Shown here: piece after piece, positions 18,018-25,054 of the stretch
Position numbering within the stretch: the first letter of the stretch is position 1
Layout of the letters: the number at the start of each line of letters is the position of its first letter
Assembly (NCBI RefSeq): GCF_003515065.1
Contig: NZ_QXGH01000047.1
Coordinates: forward strand, 1 to 45,849
DNA length: 45,849 bases
Reading direction: 5' to 3'
Source of the DNA: Nocardioides immobilis
GTDB lineage: Bacteria; Actinomycetota; Actinomycetes; Propionibacteriales; Nocardioidaceae
Translations under genes and position numbers: made by a program
The notes under the pieces: generated by a model
What the model was told of the DNA's origin: nothing
The model's input: only the letters and a program-made list of their open reading frames with translations
Database searches by the model: none

Positions 18018-18521
18018 CTACAGCAGGGCCAGCGCCGCGACCAGTCCCCGGGGCGCCTCCAGCTCACGGAGATCACCCTCGAACTCCGCCAGTCGCAGGC
18101 CGCTCATCGGTTCGGCGAGTCCCACGCCGTGGGCCTTGAGGATCGCTTCCTTCGCCACCCAGAGTCGGACGAATTCCGCCGCCGACGTGACGACCTCGCC
18201 CATTGCCAGCGCGTCTGCCAGCGGCCACGCGGGGACAGCCACCTCGAGCGATTCCACGTCCACCCCCACCGGACGTGAGAATGACATCGCTGTGAGCAGA
18301 TGTCCGGCGGAACGCGACCACGAAACATGCACGGGCTGATCGCCGACCCGGGCCCATGGCCGACCATGCCCACTACCGCCGCACTGACCACAGAGCCGAC
18401 CGACCATGACATTCCGTACGCCGTACAGTCGGCGCAACTCCTCCCGCACAAGCGAGGCGGCGTCAAAGACGTCGCTGTGCCAACGGACCACCAGCCCGGG
18501 CGAAGCCACCGCTGCGTCCAC
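18018..18521 (-). CDS. 4'-phosphopantetheinyl transferase
   Basis: A 167-residue Sfp-type transferase. GVDVE (Mg-binding Asp and Glu) lies near residue 87 and WVAKEAILKAHG near 120, the two signature motifs. It transfers phosphopantetheine from CoA to the carrier-protein Ser. It is convergent with the M1 gene with 15 bp between stops, and its partner is plausibly the NRPS carrier domain two genes away. At 167 residues it is shorter than typical Sfp (~220), lacking part of the N-terminal half. Confidence 0.88.
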   Translation of the reverse strand: MDAAVASPGLVVRWHSDVFDAASLVREELRRLYGVRNVMVGRLCGQCGGSGHGRPWARVGDQPVHVSWSRSAGHLLTAMSFSRPVGVDVESLEVAVPAWPLADALAMGEVVTSAAEFVRLWVAKEAILKAHGVGLAEPMSGLRLAEFEGDLRELEAPRGLVAALALL

Positions 18522-18549
18522 GAGCCAAGGCTAGTCACGGGGCGGCACG

Positions 18550-18906
18550 TCAGGGTAGGGCGGTCGAGCGCCGAACCGAGGGGATCGGAGGCAACGCACG
18601 CTCGATATCCTCAACACGGATCCGGATCACTCGTCGCCCGCAACGGTAGCCGGGGATGGTGCCGTCGGCGATCCTGCGGCGGAGCGTCTTGACTGACACC
18701 GCCATCAGCTCCTGCTCCTGAAGCCCCCGCGGACCAATCCGGGTCGTGGCGTGCTGGGCCACCCAGCCGATGATCTGCTCCGCCGCCCGAGTCTGCGCTT
18801 CGTCGTACGCCGCCGAGATCTCCGGATCTAGCGCCGCCGCGAGCGGCCAAGTCTTCGGACCCGTCGCGGCCGTCGGTCGCCGATTGAGGACCGCGGCCAG
18901 GATCAA
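18550..18906 (-). CDS. Small excisionase/MerR-like HTH protein, start unresolved
   Basis: The C-terminal half (SVKTLRRRIADGTIPGYRCG, then RRVIRIRVEDIERAL) is a typical winged HTH of the excisionase/AlpA type that binds DNA. Upstream comes a helical segment (DPEISAAYDEAQTRAAEQII). The frame is open to 19149 but the upstream part overlaps the lipase start. TTG 18904-18906 is a placeholder; no start has a convincing ribosome binding site, so the gene may be a 5'-truncated relic of an integrase-associated regulator. Confidence 0.5.
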   Translation of the reverse strand: MILAAVLNRRPTAATGPKTWPLAAALDPEISAAYDEAQTRAAEQIIGWVAQHATTRIGPRGLQEQELMAVSVKTLRRRIADGTIPGYRCGRRVIRIRVEDIERALPPIPSVRRSTALP

Positions 18907-19033
18907 CGAGGAAATGCCGAGCTCAGGGTGCTGCGCCCGGCGGCGTCGCGTCGAGGTGACCGGGGGGCGAACAGTTCGCAGATTGATCGACGCGGGTGCT
19001 GCGCGGACGACATCAACGCGCAAGCCTGGAGGC

Positions 19034-20290
19034 ATGGTCTTCATCAACAGCAGCGTCGGCCCGTCCTTCGAGGCCGTGCACCCCACTCGCGCCGCGGCAC
19101 CCGGCATCCGCTTCCCCGTGTACGACGACCTCACCGACCGGCTGGTCAAACCCGAGACCGACCCCGCGACGGGTGAGCCGGACCCGTTGACCGCGCACGT
19201 CCTCGCCGTGGCCGCGGGCTACGCGTACTCCGATGGCCAGACGGTCGCGGAGATGATGACCCGGCTCGGCATGGAGAAGTGCACGTGCCTGACGGTCACG
19301 TTCCGCAACGACACGATGTTCGTGGCGGCGACCGCCCACGTCATCCAAAGCGAGGACGGCCGGGTGGTCGTGGTCGCCTTCCGCGGCACCGAGCCGGTCA
19401 ACCTGATCAACTGGCTCACCGACGTCGACACTGCCCAGCAGAAGGTGCGGTTGGACGAGGACGCGCCGATCGACGTACACCCCGGCTTCTATCGCAACAT
19501 CCGCGCGATCCGTTACAAGCTCCGCAAGGCATTGCTCCTGGCGCTCGCGGGCAAGCCGGTCGACGGCAACCTCGACACGCCCACGGACCGGGCGCCGATG
19601 GAGGCGCTGTACCTGACCGGGCACAGCCTCGGCGGAGCAATGGCGGCGCTGCTGGCGCTCCTGGTGCGGCGTGACGAGGAAGACGAGGCGTCGTTCGGCG
19701 GGGTGCTCTCGGCGGTCTACACCTACGGCCAACCGATGGTCGGCTCTCCCGCCCTGGCCGCCGCATGCGATGCCGACCCGCGGCTCGGCGGACGGTTGTT
19801 CCGCTACGTCTACGAGGGTGACCCGATCCCGGGAATGCCATCGCGCGACACCGGCCGCTGGGGCCACTTCGGGCGGGAGCGCCAGCACGTCACCGGCCTC
19901 GGCGACGCGGGGTGGCAGCAGAGCACCTCCAACGTCGGCCAGATCCGGTTCGCCGGGCAGATGGCAGTCGCGTTCGGCTCGCTCGCGCTCTCCCAACTGC
20001 TGGTGCTGCAGCGGATCCCGGTCCTGTACCGGATCGACGACCACCGGCCGCAGCACTACATCGAGAAACTGGCCCCCGAGGGGGCGGTCAGCGAGTTCGG
20101 CGACCGCGTGTACGCCCTTGCTCCGACGCCGGCTCTCCGGCTGCGCCGCACCATTGAGCACTGGGGCCGTCGGCTGACCTCGGTCCGCCCGCCCAGCCGG
20201 CTCACCAACGCCCAGCCCCCTGCGGACCAGACCTCGTCCAACCACCGGCTTGACCAGCCCGAAGAACGCGGGATCGAGGCAGCCCAGTAA
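19034..20290 (+). CDS. Lipase class 3 (alpha/beta hydrolase) family protein
   Basis: A 418-residue protein with the class 3 lipase signature: VVAFRGTEP near residue 115, nucleophile elbow GHSLGG near 196-201 and an EGDPIPGMP segment near 265 that likely holds the catalytic Asp. No signal peptide is visible, so it is probably cytosolic or peripheral. Substrate unknown. ATG 19034 is the best start by family length; the GGAGG is only one base before it, so spacing is poor and translation could be weak or start elsewhere. The C-terminal ~60 residues are low-complexity. Confidence 0.82.
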   Translation: MVFINSSVGPSFEAVHPTRAAAPGIRFPVYDDLTDRLVKPETDPATGEPDPLTAHVLAVAAGYAYSDGQTVAEMMTRLGMEKCTCLTVTFRNDTMFVAATAHVIQSEDGRVVVVAFRGTEPVNLINWLTDVDTAQQKVRLDEDAPIDVHPGFYRNIRAIRYKLRKALLLALAGKPVDGNLDTPTDRAPMEALYLTGHSLGGAMAALLALLVRRDEEDEASFGGVLSAVYTYGQPMVGSPALAAACDADPRLGGRLFRYVYEGDPIPGMPSRDTGRWGHFGRERQHVTGLGDAGWQQSTSNVGQIRFAGQMAVAFGSLALSQLLVLQRIPVLYRIDDHRPQHYIEKLAPEGAVSEFGDRVYALAPTPALRLRRTIEHWGRRLTSVRPPSRLTNAQPPADQTSSNHRLDQPEERGIEAAQ

Positions 20291-20427
20291 CACGGCGTCG
20301 CCGGCGGGCGACGTCCACACCGGCGCCACAGATGTCAACCTTGCCGGCCTGGATGACGCATGAGCGCGTCCAGGTCAGGGCGCTTGAGCACACGTGCGCC
20401 ACTGATCAGCGCAAGGGCGCTCGAGGT

Positions 20428-21948
20428 TCAGGCCAGCCACCGGAGCACCTTCTTGCGCCTGGCCTTCCGCCAAACTTTCTCGAATCGTGCCTCGCTCTCG
20501 TCGGCTGCTTCCTGTTCGCGGGAGTGGATGACACCGAGTGTGAAGGCGTTGTGCCCACGTGTCGTCTCGTTTGCAGCGAGCTGCTGGAGTTCGTCCATGC
20601 TGACGATCGCGTCGTTCAGGTTGCCCAGCGTCGTCTGGACCTTCTTGACGGCTTTGACGAAGCGCTTCGCGTCGGTCCCGTAGATCGGTATCAGTGGCTC
20701 CGCGGCGTACCGGGCGCGCTTGGCCGCCTTCCGCGCGTCGTGCAGGCCGCGCTGCCGGGCCTCGGCGTCGGGAGCACCTTCGGCGCTGGCGACCGCGGCT
20801 CCCAGGCGCTTCCAGTCGTGCCGCACCCGTTTGCGGAGCGCATCCACTTTGCGGTCGTCGTCGCCCGGAGCCCAAGCAGGCTCGGCGGCGAGAAGGTCCA
20901 TCTCGTCCACCAGCGCGGCGTACCTCGTGGACCTCAACTCCAGCACCAGACGGTCGTGGTTATCGCGGTAGCGAGTCGCCAGCTGGTCCTGGGTCGAGGC
21001 GATAGTGGCTTGATCGAGAAGGCGCGGGTCTTCGCCTTCGGCCAGGTCCCCGATCCGATCGTGCAGGACCTCAGCATCCCGGGCGTCGCCCAGGAGGGAT
21101 CCCAGCCACTTCAGCTCGGCTCTCAACGGCTCGGTCCGGTCGCGGTCGAACATCGGCCGGAACGTCGCCAGCGCGCTCCGCAGCCGCCGTCCGGCGACCC
21201 GCATCTGGTGGACCGAGTCGTCGACGTCTCGTCGCACCAGGACGTCCCACCGCAACAACTGGGTGACCTGATCTTGGAGGCGAGCCCGTACGACGTCGCG
21301 GGCGGGGTGAGGTGTCCCGCCCTCGTCGGCGGGTTCGCCCACGCCGGCGAGTCCGCGCTCCCCAAGCGCCCGGGCCAGCTTCGAAGCGTTGGCCGCGGCC
21401 AGGGCTCCCGCGGTCTCGAACCTCCGGGAGACCCGCTGCAGCAGAGCCGGCTCACCACCGACCAGCTCGACCTCCCACTCGCGCCATGCCGTCGCACGGT
21501 CACCGGGTGTCCGCCGCTCGGCGAGCACCCGGTCGTCGGCGATTTCGGCGAGCACCGAACCCCCAGCATCGCGCAACCGATGCACCACACGACTGGTCCG
21601 GATCGTGACTAGCGGCGCCAGTTGTTGTCCTCGCACGACACCTGCGAGCGCATCCATGAGGGCTCCGGGTGGTGCTTGGTCGGGCGTGGACGGCTCGTGC
21701 GCCTCGTGCCGCGCCCCGACCACGGGCACTTTCAGGTGCCACCCGGCGTCATCGCCACCGGCGCGCCGCCGCAAGGTGATGCCCAGCCGAGCCAGCCGCA
21801 GGTCGTCGGTGTCGAAGTAGTCCGCCACGAGGTCCTGACTCACCGGCGGATCGACAGTATCGACCCCCGCGAGGTCCTCGAACGACGGCAGCGCCGACTC
21901 CGCCGAGACGGAGTACTTGGCCTCGATCTCCACGTGGTCGCGCCCCAC
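20428..21948 (-). CDS. CYTH and CHAD domain protein
   Basis: A 506-residue protein. The N-terminal CYTH domain (residues ~1-205) starts with the VEIEAKY ExExK-type triphosphate-binding motif and has LRRRAGG and WHLKVP strands. The CHAD domain (~220-500) is helical with conserved His/Arg such as VHQMRVAGRRLRSA near 265 and HDARKAAKRARYA later. CHAD domains bind polyphosphate; CYTH enzymes hydrolyse tripolyphosphate or make cAMP. Together this indicates inorganic polyphosphate biology, and the Nudix gene upstream on the other strand fits. GTG 21948 has AAGGAG 13 bases upstream, which is long. Confidence 0.85.
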   Translation of the reverse strand: MGRDHVEIEAKYSVSAESALPSFEDLAGVDTVDPPVSQDLVADYFDTDDLRLARLGITLRRRAGGDDAGWHLKVPVVGARHEAHEPSTPDQAPPGALMDALAGVVRGQQLAPLVTIRTSRVVHRLRDAGGSVLAEIADDRVLAERRTPGDRATAWREWEVELVGGEPALLQRVSRRFETAGALAAANASKLARALGERGLAGVGEPADEGGTPHPARDVVRARLQDQVTQLLRWDVLVRRDVDDSVHQMRVAGRRLRSALATFRPMFDRDRTEPLRAELKWLGSLLGDARDAEVLHDRIGDLAEGEDPRLLDQATIASTQDQLATRYRDNHDRLVLELRSTRYAALVDEMDLLAAEPAWAPGDDDRKVDALRKRVRHDWKRLGAAVASAEGAPDAEARQRGLHDARKAAKRARYAAEPLIPIYGTDAKRFVKAVKKVQTTLGNLNDAIVSMDELQQLAANETTRGHNAFTLGVIHSREQEAADESEARFEKVWRKARRKKVLRWLA

Positions 21949-22197
21949 GTCTCACTTTGTACTCCTTCATGGTGAACGTCGACTTGCTCCGGGACGCGGG
22001 CGGAAGGCGGGTGGGGAGCCCGGGCGGGTGAAACGAGGGTGGTTGCCCGCCTTACCGTCGTCGAAGCGCTCGGTGAGGCAGCGCACCCCGGTTGATCCGA
22101 CCAAGAGCGCGGCATCAATGGCCGACCTGCAGCAGCGACGCCGTTGCGGGCGATCGTGCCGTGCCTGCACCCCCGGCCGGACCCGGAGGAGACGCCG

Positions 22198-22362
22198 ATG
22201 GCGCCGCCGCGGCTCTATTGTCTGGTCGCTGAGCACTCCGGCGCCCGGTTCGTGGCTCGGATCCCCGGCCTCGATGACCAGCTGGGCATCTATCCCGACG
22301 AACTTTCCCGGTCACCCTCGCCGACGCCGACGGTCCGGCCGGATCGCCCGCGGCCGCTTTAG
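22198..22362 (+). pseudogene. Decayed fragment of an HD domain gene
   Basis: A short frame reads LVAEHSGARFVAR, then DDQLGIYPDE. The intact HD protein at 12179-12769 has LVAHHSGALFVAR and GDQMAAYPDE at matching spacing. After the PDE segment the similarity appears to continue in a +1 frame (VTLADAD-like), then stops. The HDVGY core is missing. It is a relic, not a functional gene. Confidence 0.55.
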
Positions 22363-22637
22363 GTGTCCACCCGTTCCATGCGCAACGCGGCTTCGTCGAG
22401 TATCGCGACGGCCCGATGCCGGGCCGACCACGATTCTGCGTCCACCTCGACGGGGGAGTGCTGTATGGCGACTCCGATGATCCGCAACCCCGTCGAGTTG
22501 TCCAGGCCATGCCTCTTGAGGAACGGCCAAATACTCCGGATTAGGTCTTCCGGCGTGGCGCCGGAGTCCGCTTGCGCGACAGCCAGGACCGCGACCGCGG
22601 TCGCTACTTGCTCGATGGGCGCCGGGCCTCCCGTCAT
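22359..22637 (-). CDS. Hypothetical 92-residue protein
   Basis: A small soluble, helix-rich protein with acidic segments and no recognised domain. ATG 22637 has AGGGTGG about 6 bases upstream; a TTG at 22655 is in frame but less likely. The stop overlaps the end of the decayed HD fragment on the other strand by four bases. Coding is supported by codon pattern only. Confidence 0.5.
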   Translation of the reverse strand: MTGGPAPIEQVATAVAVLAVAQADSGATPEDLIRSIWPFLKRHGLDNSTGLRIIGVAIQHSPVEVDAESWSARHRAVAILDEAALRMERVDT

Positions 22638-22765
22638 GTCGGCCACCCTGACCAATGCCAGCCAACCAAGTGCTCAACCGAACTGACGCGATGGACATAT
22701 CACGATGAACACTTAGGTCGCCGCCAGTCGAGGAACATCCGAGCTTCGGCGTCAGCATCATGCAC

Positions 22766-22798
22766 GTTCGCCCGGTGTTCGCGCGACGTTCGGCGTGG
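22766..22798 (+). promoter_or_regulatory. Three phased 11-bp direct repeats before the Nudix gene
   Basis: GTTCGCCCGGT, GTTCGCGCGAC and GTTCGGCGTGG follow each other without gaps, ending 39 bp before the Nudix ATG. The 11-bp period puts the GTTCG blocks on one DNA face. The layout resembles a PHO box, but position 5 is G where the consensus has A, so another OmpR-type regulator is equally possible. Confidence 0.45.
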
Positions 22799-22837
22799 CG
22801 AAACCGATGTCCTCCGTGCAGGTGTTAGCCAAGAAGC

Positions 22838-23266
22838 ATGGCCCAAGGAATACAGGCAGCCGGTGGGGTTGTCTGGCGCCCGGCAAACACGTCGGCCGGT
22901 GTGGAGATCGCATTGATCCACCGCACGCGGCAGCGTGACTGGAGCCTGCCCAAGGGCAAGGCACACGCCGGCGAGCTGCCCGTCGAGACCGCGCTGCGCG
23001 AGGTCCTGGAGGAGACCGGTCACCACGCCGAGGTCGGTCCATTCCTGGGTGCCGTCACCTATCACAAGCGAGGGATGCTGAAGGTGGTCCGGTACTGGTC
23101 CATGGAGGCCACCGGCGGGTCTTTCGTCGCCAACCGTGAGACCGATGACCTCCTGTGGCTCCCTCCCAAGGCTGCATGTCGACTGATGTCGGCGCGCAAC
23201 ACCGAGGTCGTCGGCTGGTTCCGTCGGCTCCGGCTCGCCGAGCGGAAGGTTCAGGTCACCACGTAA
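22838..23266 (+). CDS. Nudix hydrolase
   Basis: A 142-residue protein with a complete Nudix box (GX5EX7REUXEEXGU): GKAHAGE near residue 49, then REVLEETGHHAEV. This binds Mg and cleaves nucleoside diphosphate-linked or diphosphoinositol-type substrates. The GGVVWRP start and WSLPKGK match the MutT1-like/Ap4A-type subgroup, but the C-terminal histidine phosphatase domain of mycobacterial MutT1 is absent. Weak AAGAAG before ATG. It lies near the polyphosphate-binding CHAD gene and behind three phased repeats. Confidence 0.9.
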   Translation: MAQGIQAAGGVVWRPANTSAGVEIALIHRTRQRDWSLPKGKAHAGELPVETALREVLEETGHHAEVGPFLGAVTYHKRGMLKVVRYWSMEATGGSFVANRETDDLLWLPPKAACRLMSARNTEVVGWFRRLRLAERKVQVTT

Positions 23267-23283
23267 GCGCGGAACCTCGACCT

Positions 23284-23382
23284 TCAGTACAGGGCGAGCT
23301 CGACCAGCGTGGTCGGCACTCCGGTCTGATCCACGTCCTCACCGTCGACGTACGCCCTGGGCACGAAGCCGAAGTCGCGGCA
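23284..23382 (-). pseudogene. Orphan C-terminal gene fragment, function unknown
   Basis: A ~32-codon minus-strand frame ending at 23284 has strongly G/C third positions (RDFGFVPRAYVDGEDVD region) but no start codon or upstream homologous stretch before it breaks up. It is too short to name and looks like the tail of a lost gene. Confidence 0.35.
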
Positions 23383-23521
23383 ACGTAGGAGGTGACCTAC
23401 GCGCCGTCAGGGTCGACTGGGCAAGCGCCCGATTAAATCGCCGGAGACGAACCGGGGCACCGCTTTCAACCGAGACCGCAGACCACGCAAGAGCGACAGA
23501 CAGCCCTGGGGCGACTAGTAG

Positions 23522-23550
23522 TTGAGAGTTCAATTTTTGCTCGCTATCCT
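23522..23550 (+). promoter_or_regulatory. Predicted leaderless promoter
   Basis: TTGAGA (23522-23527), a 17-bp spacer and TATCCT (23545-23550) predict a start point at about 23557, which is the GTG of the next gene. The spacer is AT-rich compared with its surroundings. Confidence 0.6.
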
Positions 23551-23556
23551 CACGCC

Positions 23557-23886
23557 GTGTACGAGGACGAGGTCTTGGCCCGCATCTTCCGCCGACTCCT
23601 CTCCGACACCGAGGTCGTCTGCGAGGTTCGCGGGGATCTGTTGAGCATCCGAGGCGAGCTCAAGCTCGACCCCGACGAGCGCCGGGCGCTCCCCAGCACC
23701 GTCGGCAACCTCGCCGTGGCTCGACAAGCCGATCAGTTGCGCGCCAAGATCACCAGTCTCCAGCGGACTGCCGACCACCTCCGTGCCGGCCGCTCGAGCC
23801 GATGGCGAGCCGACGCGGACAAGCTCGAGGAGAAGGCACAGCAGCACCAGGCTGAACTCGACCGGTTGCTCGACGACCTGAAGTAG
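23557..23886 (+). CDS. Hypothetical coiled-coil protein
   Basis: A 109-residue protein of unknown function. Residues 1-~45 form a small mixed segment with an LSIRGELKLDPDE stretch. Residues ~55-109 are a long charged helix (RQADQLRAKITSLQRTADHL, then ADKLEEKAQQHQAELDRLLD), probably a coiled coil. No signal peptide or membrane segment. The GTG coincides with the predicted transcript start, so the mRNA is likely leaderless. Confidence 0.65.
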   Translation: MYEDEVLARIFRRLLSDTEVVCEVRGDLLSIRGELKLDPDERRALPSTVGNLAVARQADQLRAKITSLQRTADHLRAGRSSRWRADADKLEEKAQQHQAELDRLLDDLK

Positions 23887-24058
23887 GTCTCCCGCAGCCT
23901 TCTGTCCGCTTGGCTGACAGGCTCGAGCGGCAGCACGTGGGCCACGAGTGCTGGCCGGAGGTTATGGGTCGAAGTTGGATTCGCCGACGTGGGATCACTT
24001 GAAGTTGCCGTTTCAAGCATCGTTGTGCGCGGGGCGAGCCTTCGCTAGACATAGATCT

Positions 24059-24167
24059 GACGAGGCGCCCGGAGGTACTCGCTTACGCAGCCGAGTGCTC
24101 CCGCGCGCCTCGTCATTCCGCGGAGGCGACGGCCCGCGCCACGCACGGGCCGAGGTGCGTCCGTCGC
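24059..24167. repeat. Hairpin-rich intergenic island
   Basis: The 460-bp gap 23887-24346 has no convincing gene. Inside it, GACGAGGCGC (24059-24068) pairs with its exact complement at 24105-24114, and inner GGAG/ACTCG blocks also pair. Next, GCGACGG (24126-24132) pairs with 24161-24167 and encloses CGGCCCG/CGGGCCG arms (24130-24136, 24146-24152). Minus-strand frames through it are open but low-complexity. It looks like a structured dispersed element or a relic. Confidence 0.5.
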
Positions 24168-24346
24168 GACCGGGCCCGTGTTGAAGGCGACGCCGTTGGT
24201 GCTCGGTCAGACGCTTTGCGTGTTGCGTGGCGGCTTTGGCGGAGGACGCGCGGGCGGGACCGAATCCCTCGAAGGCGCGTCCTGTCTCCGCGAGCCAAGT
24301 TGCTTGGGTTGAGGAGGCCATGCCGCTGGCCGGGCAAGATGAACTC

Positions 24347-24754
24347 ATGGAGGTCCTCAGCAGCCGAATTCTCCTACGCCCGTCAGACCTCGCACGCAGT
24401 CACCGGTTCTACCGAGACACGCTGGGTCTGGCCATCTATCGGGAGTTTGGCAGCCCGGACGCCCCCGGCCTGGTGTTCTTCGTCGGCAACAGCCTCCTCG
24501 AGGTCAGCGGTCAGACAATGGACCCGCGCGGACAAGGGATCGCGTTGTGGATGCAGATCCGTAATGTGCACGCGCAGCATCGGCGTCTGTTGGATGCCGG
24601 TGTGTCCATTCTCCGCGAACCTCGACGAGAGCCGTGGGGACTCCTGGAGCTGTGGATCGAGGACCCGGACCAGATTCCTATCGTCATGGTCGAGATCCCC
24701 GAGGACCATCCGCTCCGGCGAGACCAACGCAGCATTCCCGCCCACGAGGAATGA
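24347..24754 (+). CDS. VOC family (glyoxalase-like) protein
   Basis: A 135-residue protein with the paired beta-alpha-beta-beta-beta fold of the vicinal oxygen chelate family: RILLRPSDLARSHRFYRDTL at the start, FFVGNSLLEVSG in the middle and WGLLELWIEDPDQIPIVMVE at the end with the likely metal-ligand Glu. Function unknown; relatives include dioxygenases, glyoxalases and antibiotic-binding proteins. ATG 24347 begins at the conserved strand; starts further upstream (24320, 24227) extend into the hairpin island and are less likely. Confidence 0.8.
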   Translation: MEVLSSRILLRPSDLARSHRFYRDTLGLAIYREFGSPDAPGLVFFVGNSLLEVSGQTMDPRGQGIALWMQIRNVHAQHRRLLDAGVSILREPRREPWGLLELWIEDPDQIPIVMVEIPEDHPLRRDQRSIPAHEE

Positions 24755-24864
24755 GTGCTCCTCGGGGTGCAGCCTCCTGTCCGACGTTCGGATCGATTCG
24801 CAATTCTGGTCCCTTGGGACTGCTGCACGGATCGGTGCCATCTGACCTACATCGACAAACGGGC

Positions 24865-24948
24865 ACCCAACAGGGGCAGTGTGCAGGTTCACGCTCAAAC
24901 CGCATCTGCGGACCTCGCCCGCAATGTGGCACAGGGAGGGTGCAAGCA
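24865..24948. repeat. Dispersed repeat, copy A
   Basis: About 84 bp share about 75% identity with 36116-36199 over the first 60 bases, including exact GCTCAAACCGC, TCTGCGG and CTCGCC blocks and a matching GGGAG..GCAAG end with one gap. It lies in the 300-bp gap between the VOC gene and the vWA gene, where I see no gene. Confidence 0.6.
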
Positions 24949-25054
24949 GGCAAACACTCGGCGGCGCTACGCACCTGGGTCTCAGATCAGAAGAGGTGCC
25001 CGCCGCCGGGGCCAGCGGACAGCACGGCAAGTCCCGTACCCCCGGGTCCCCCGG

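Noticed and set aside
24013..24348. Minus-strand frame through the hairpin island
   Set aside because: Arg/Ala/Ser-rich translation of a structured repeat; no ribosome binding site and no domain.
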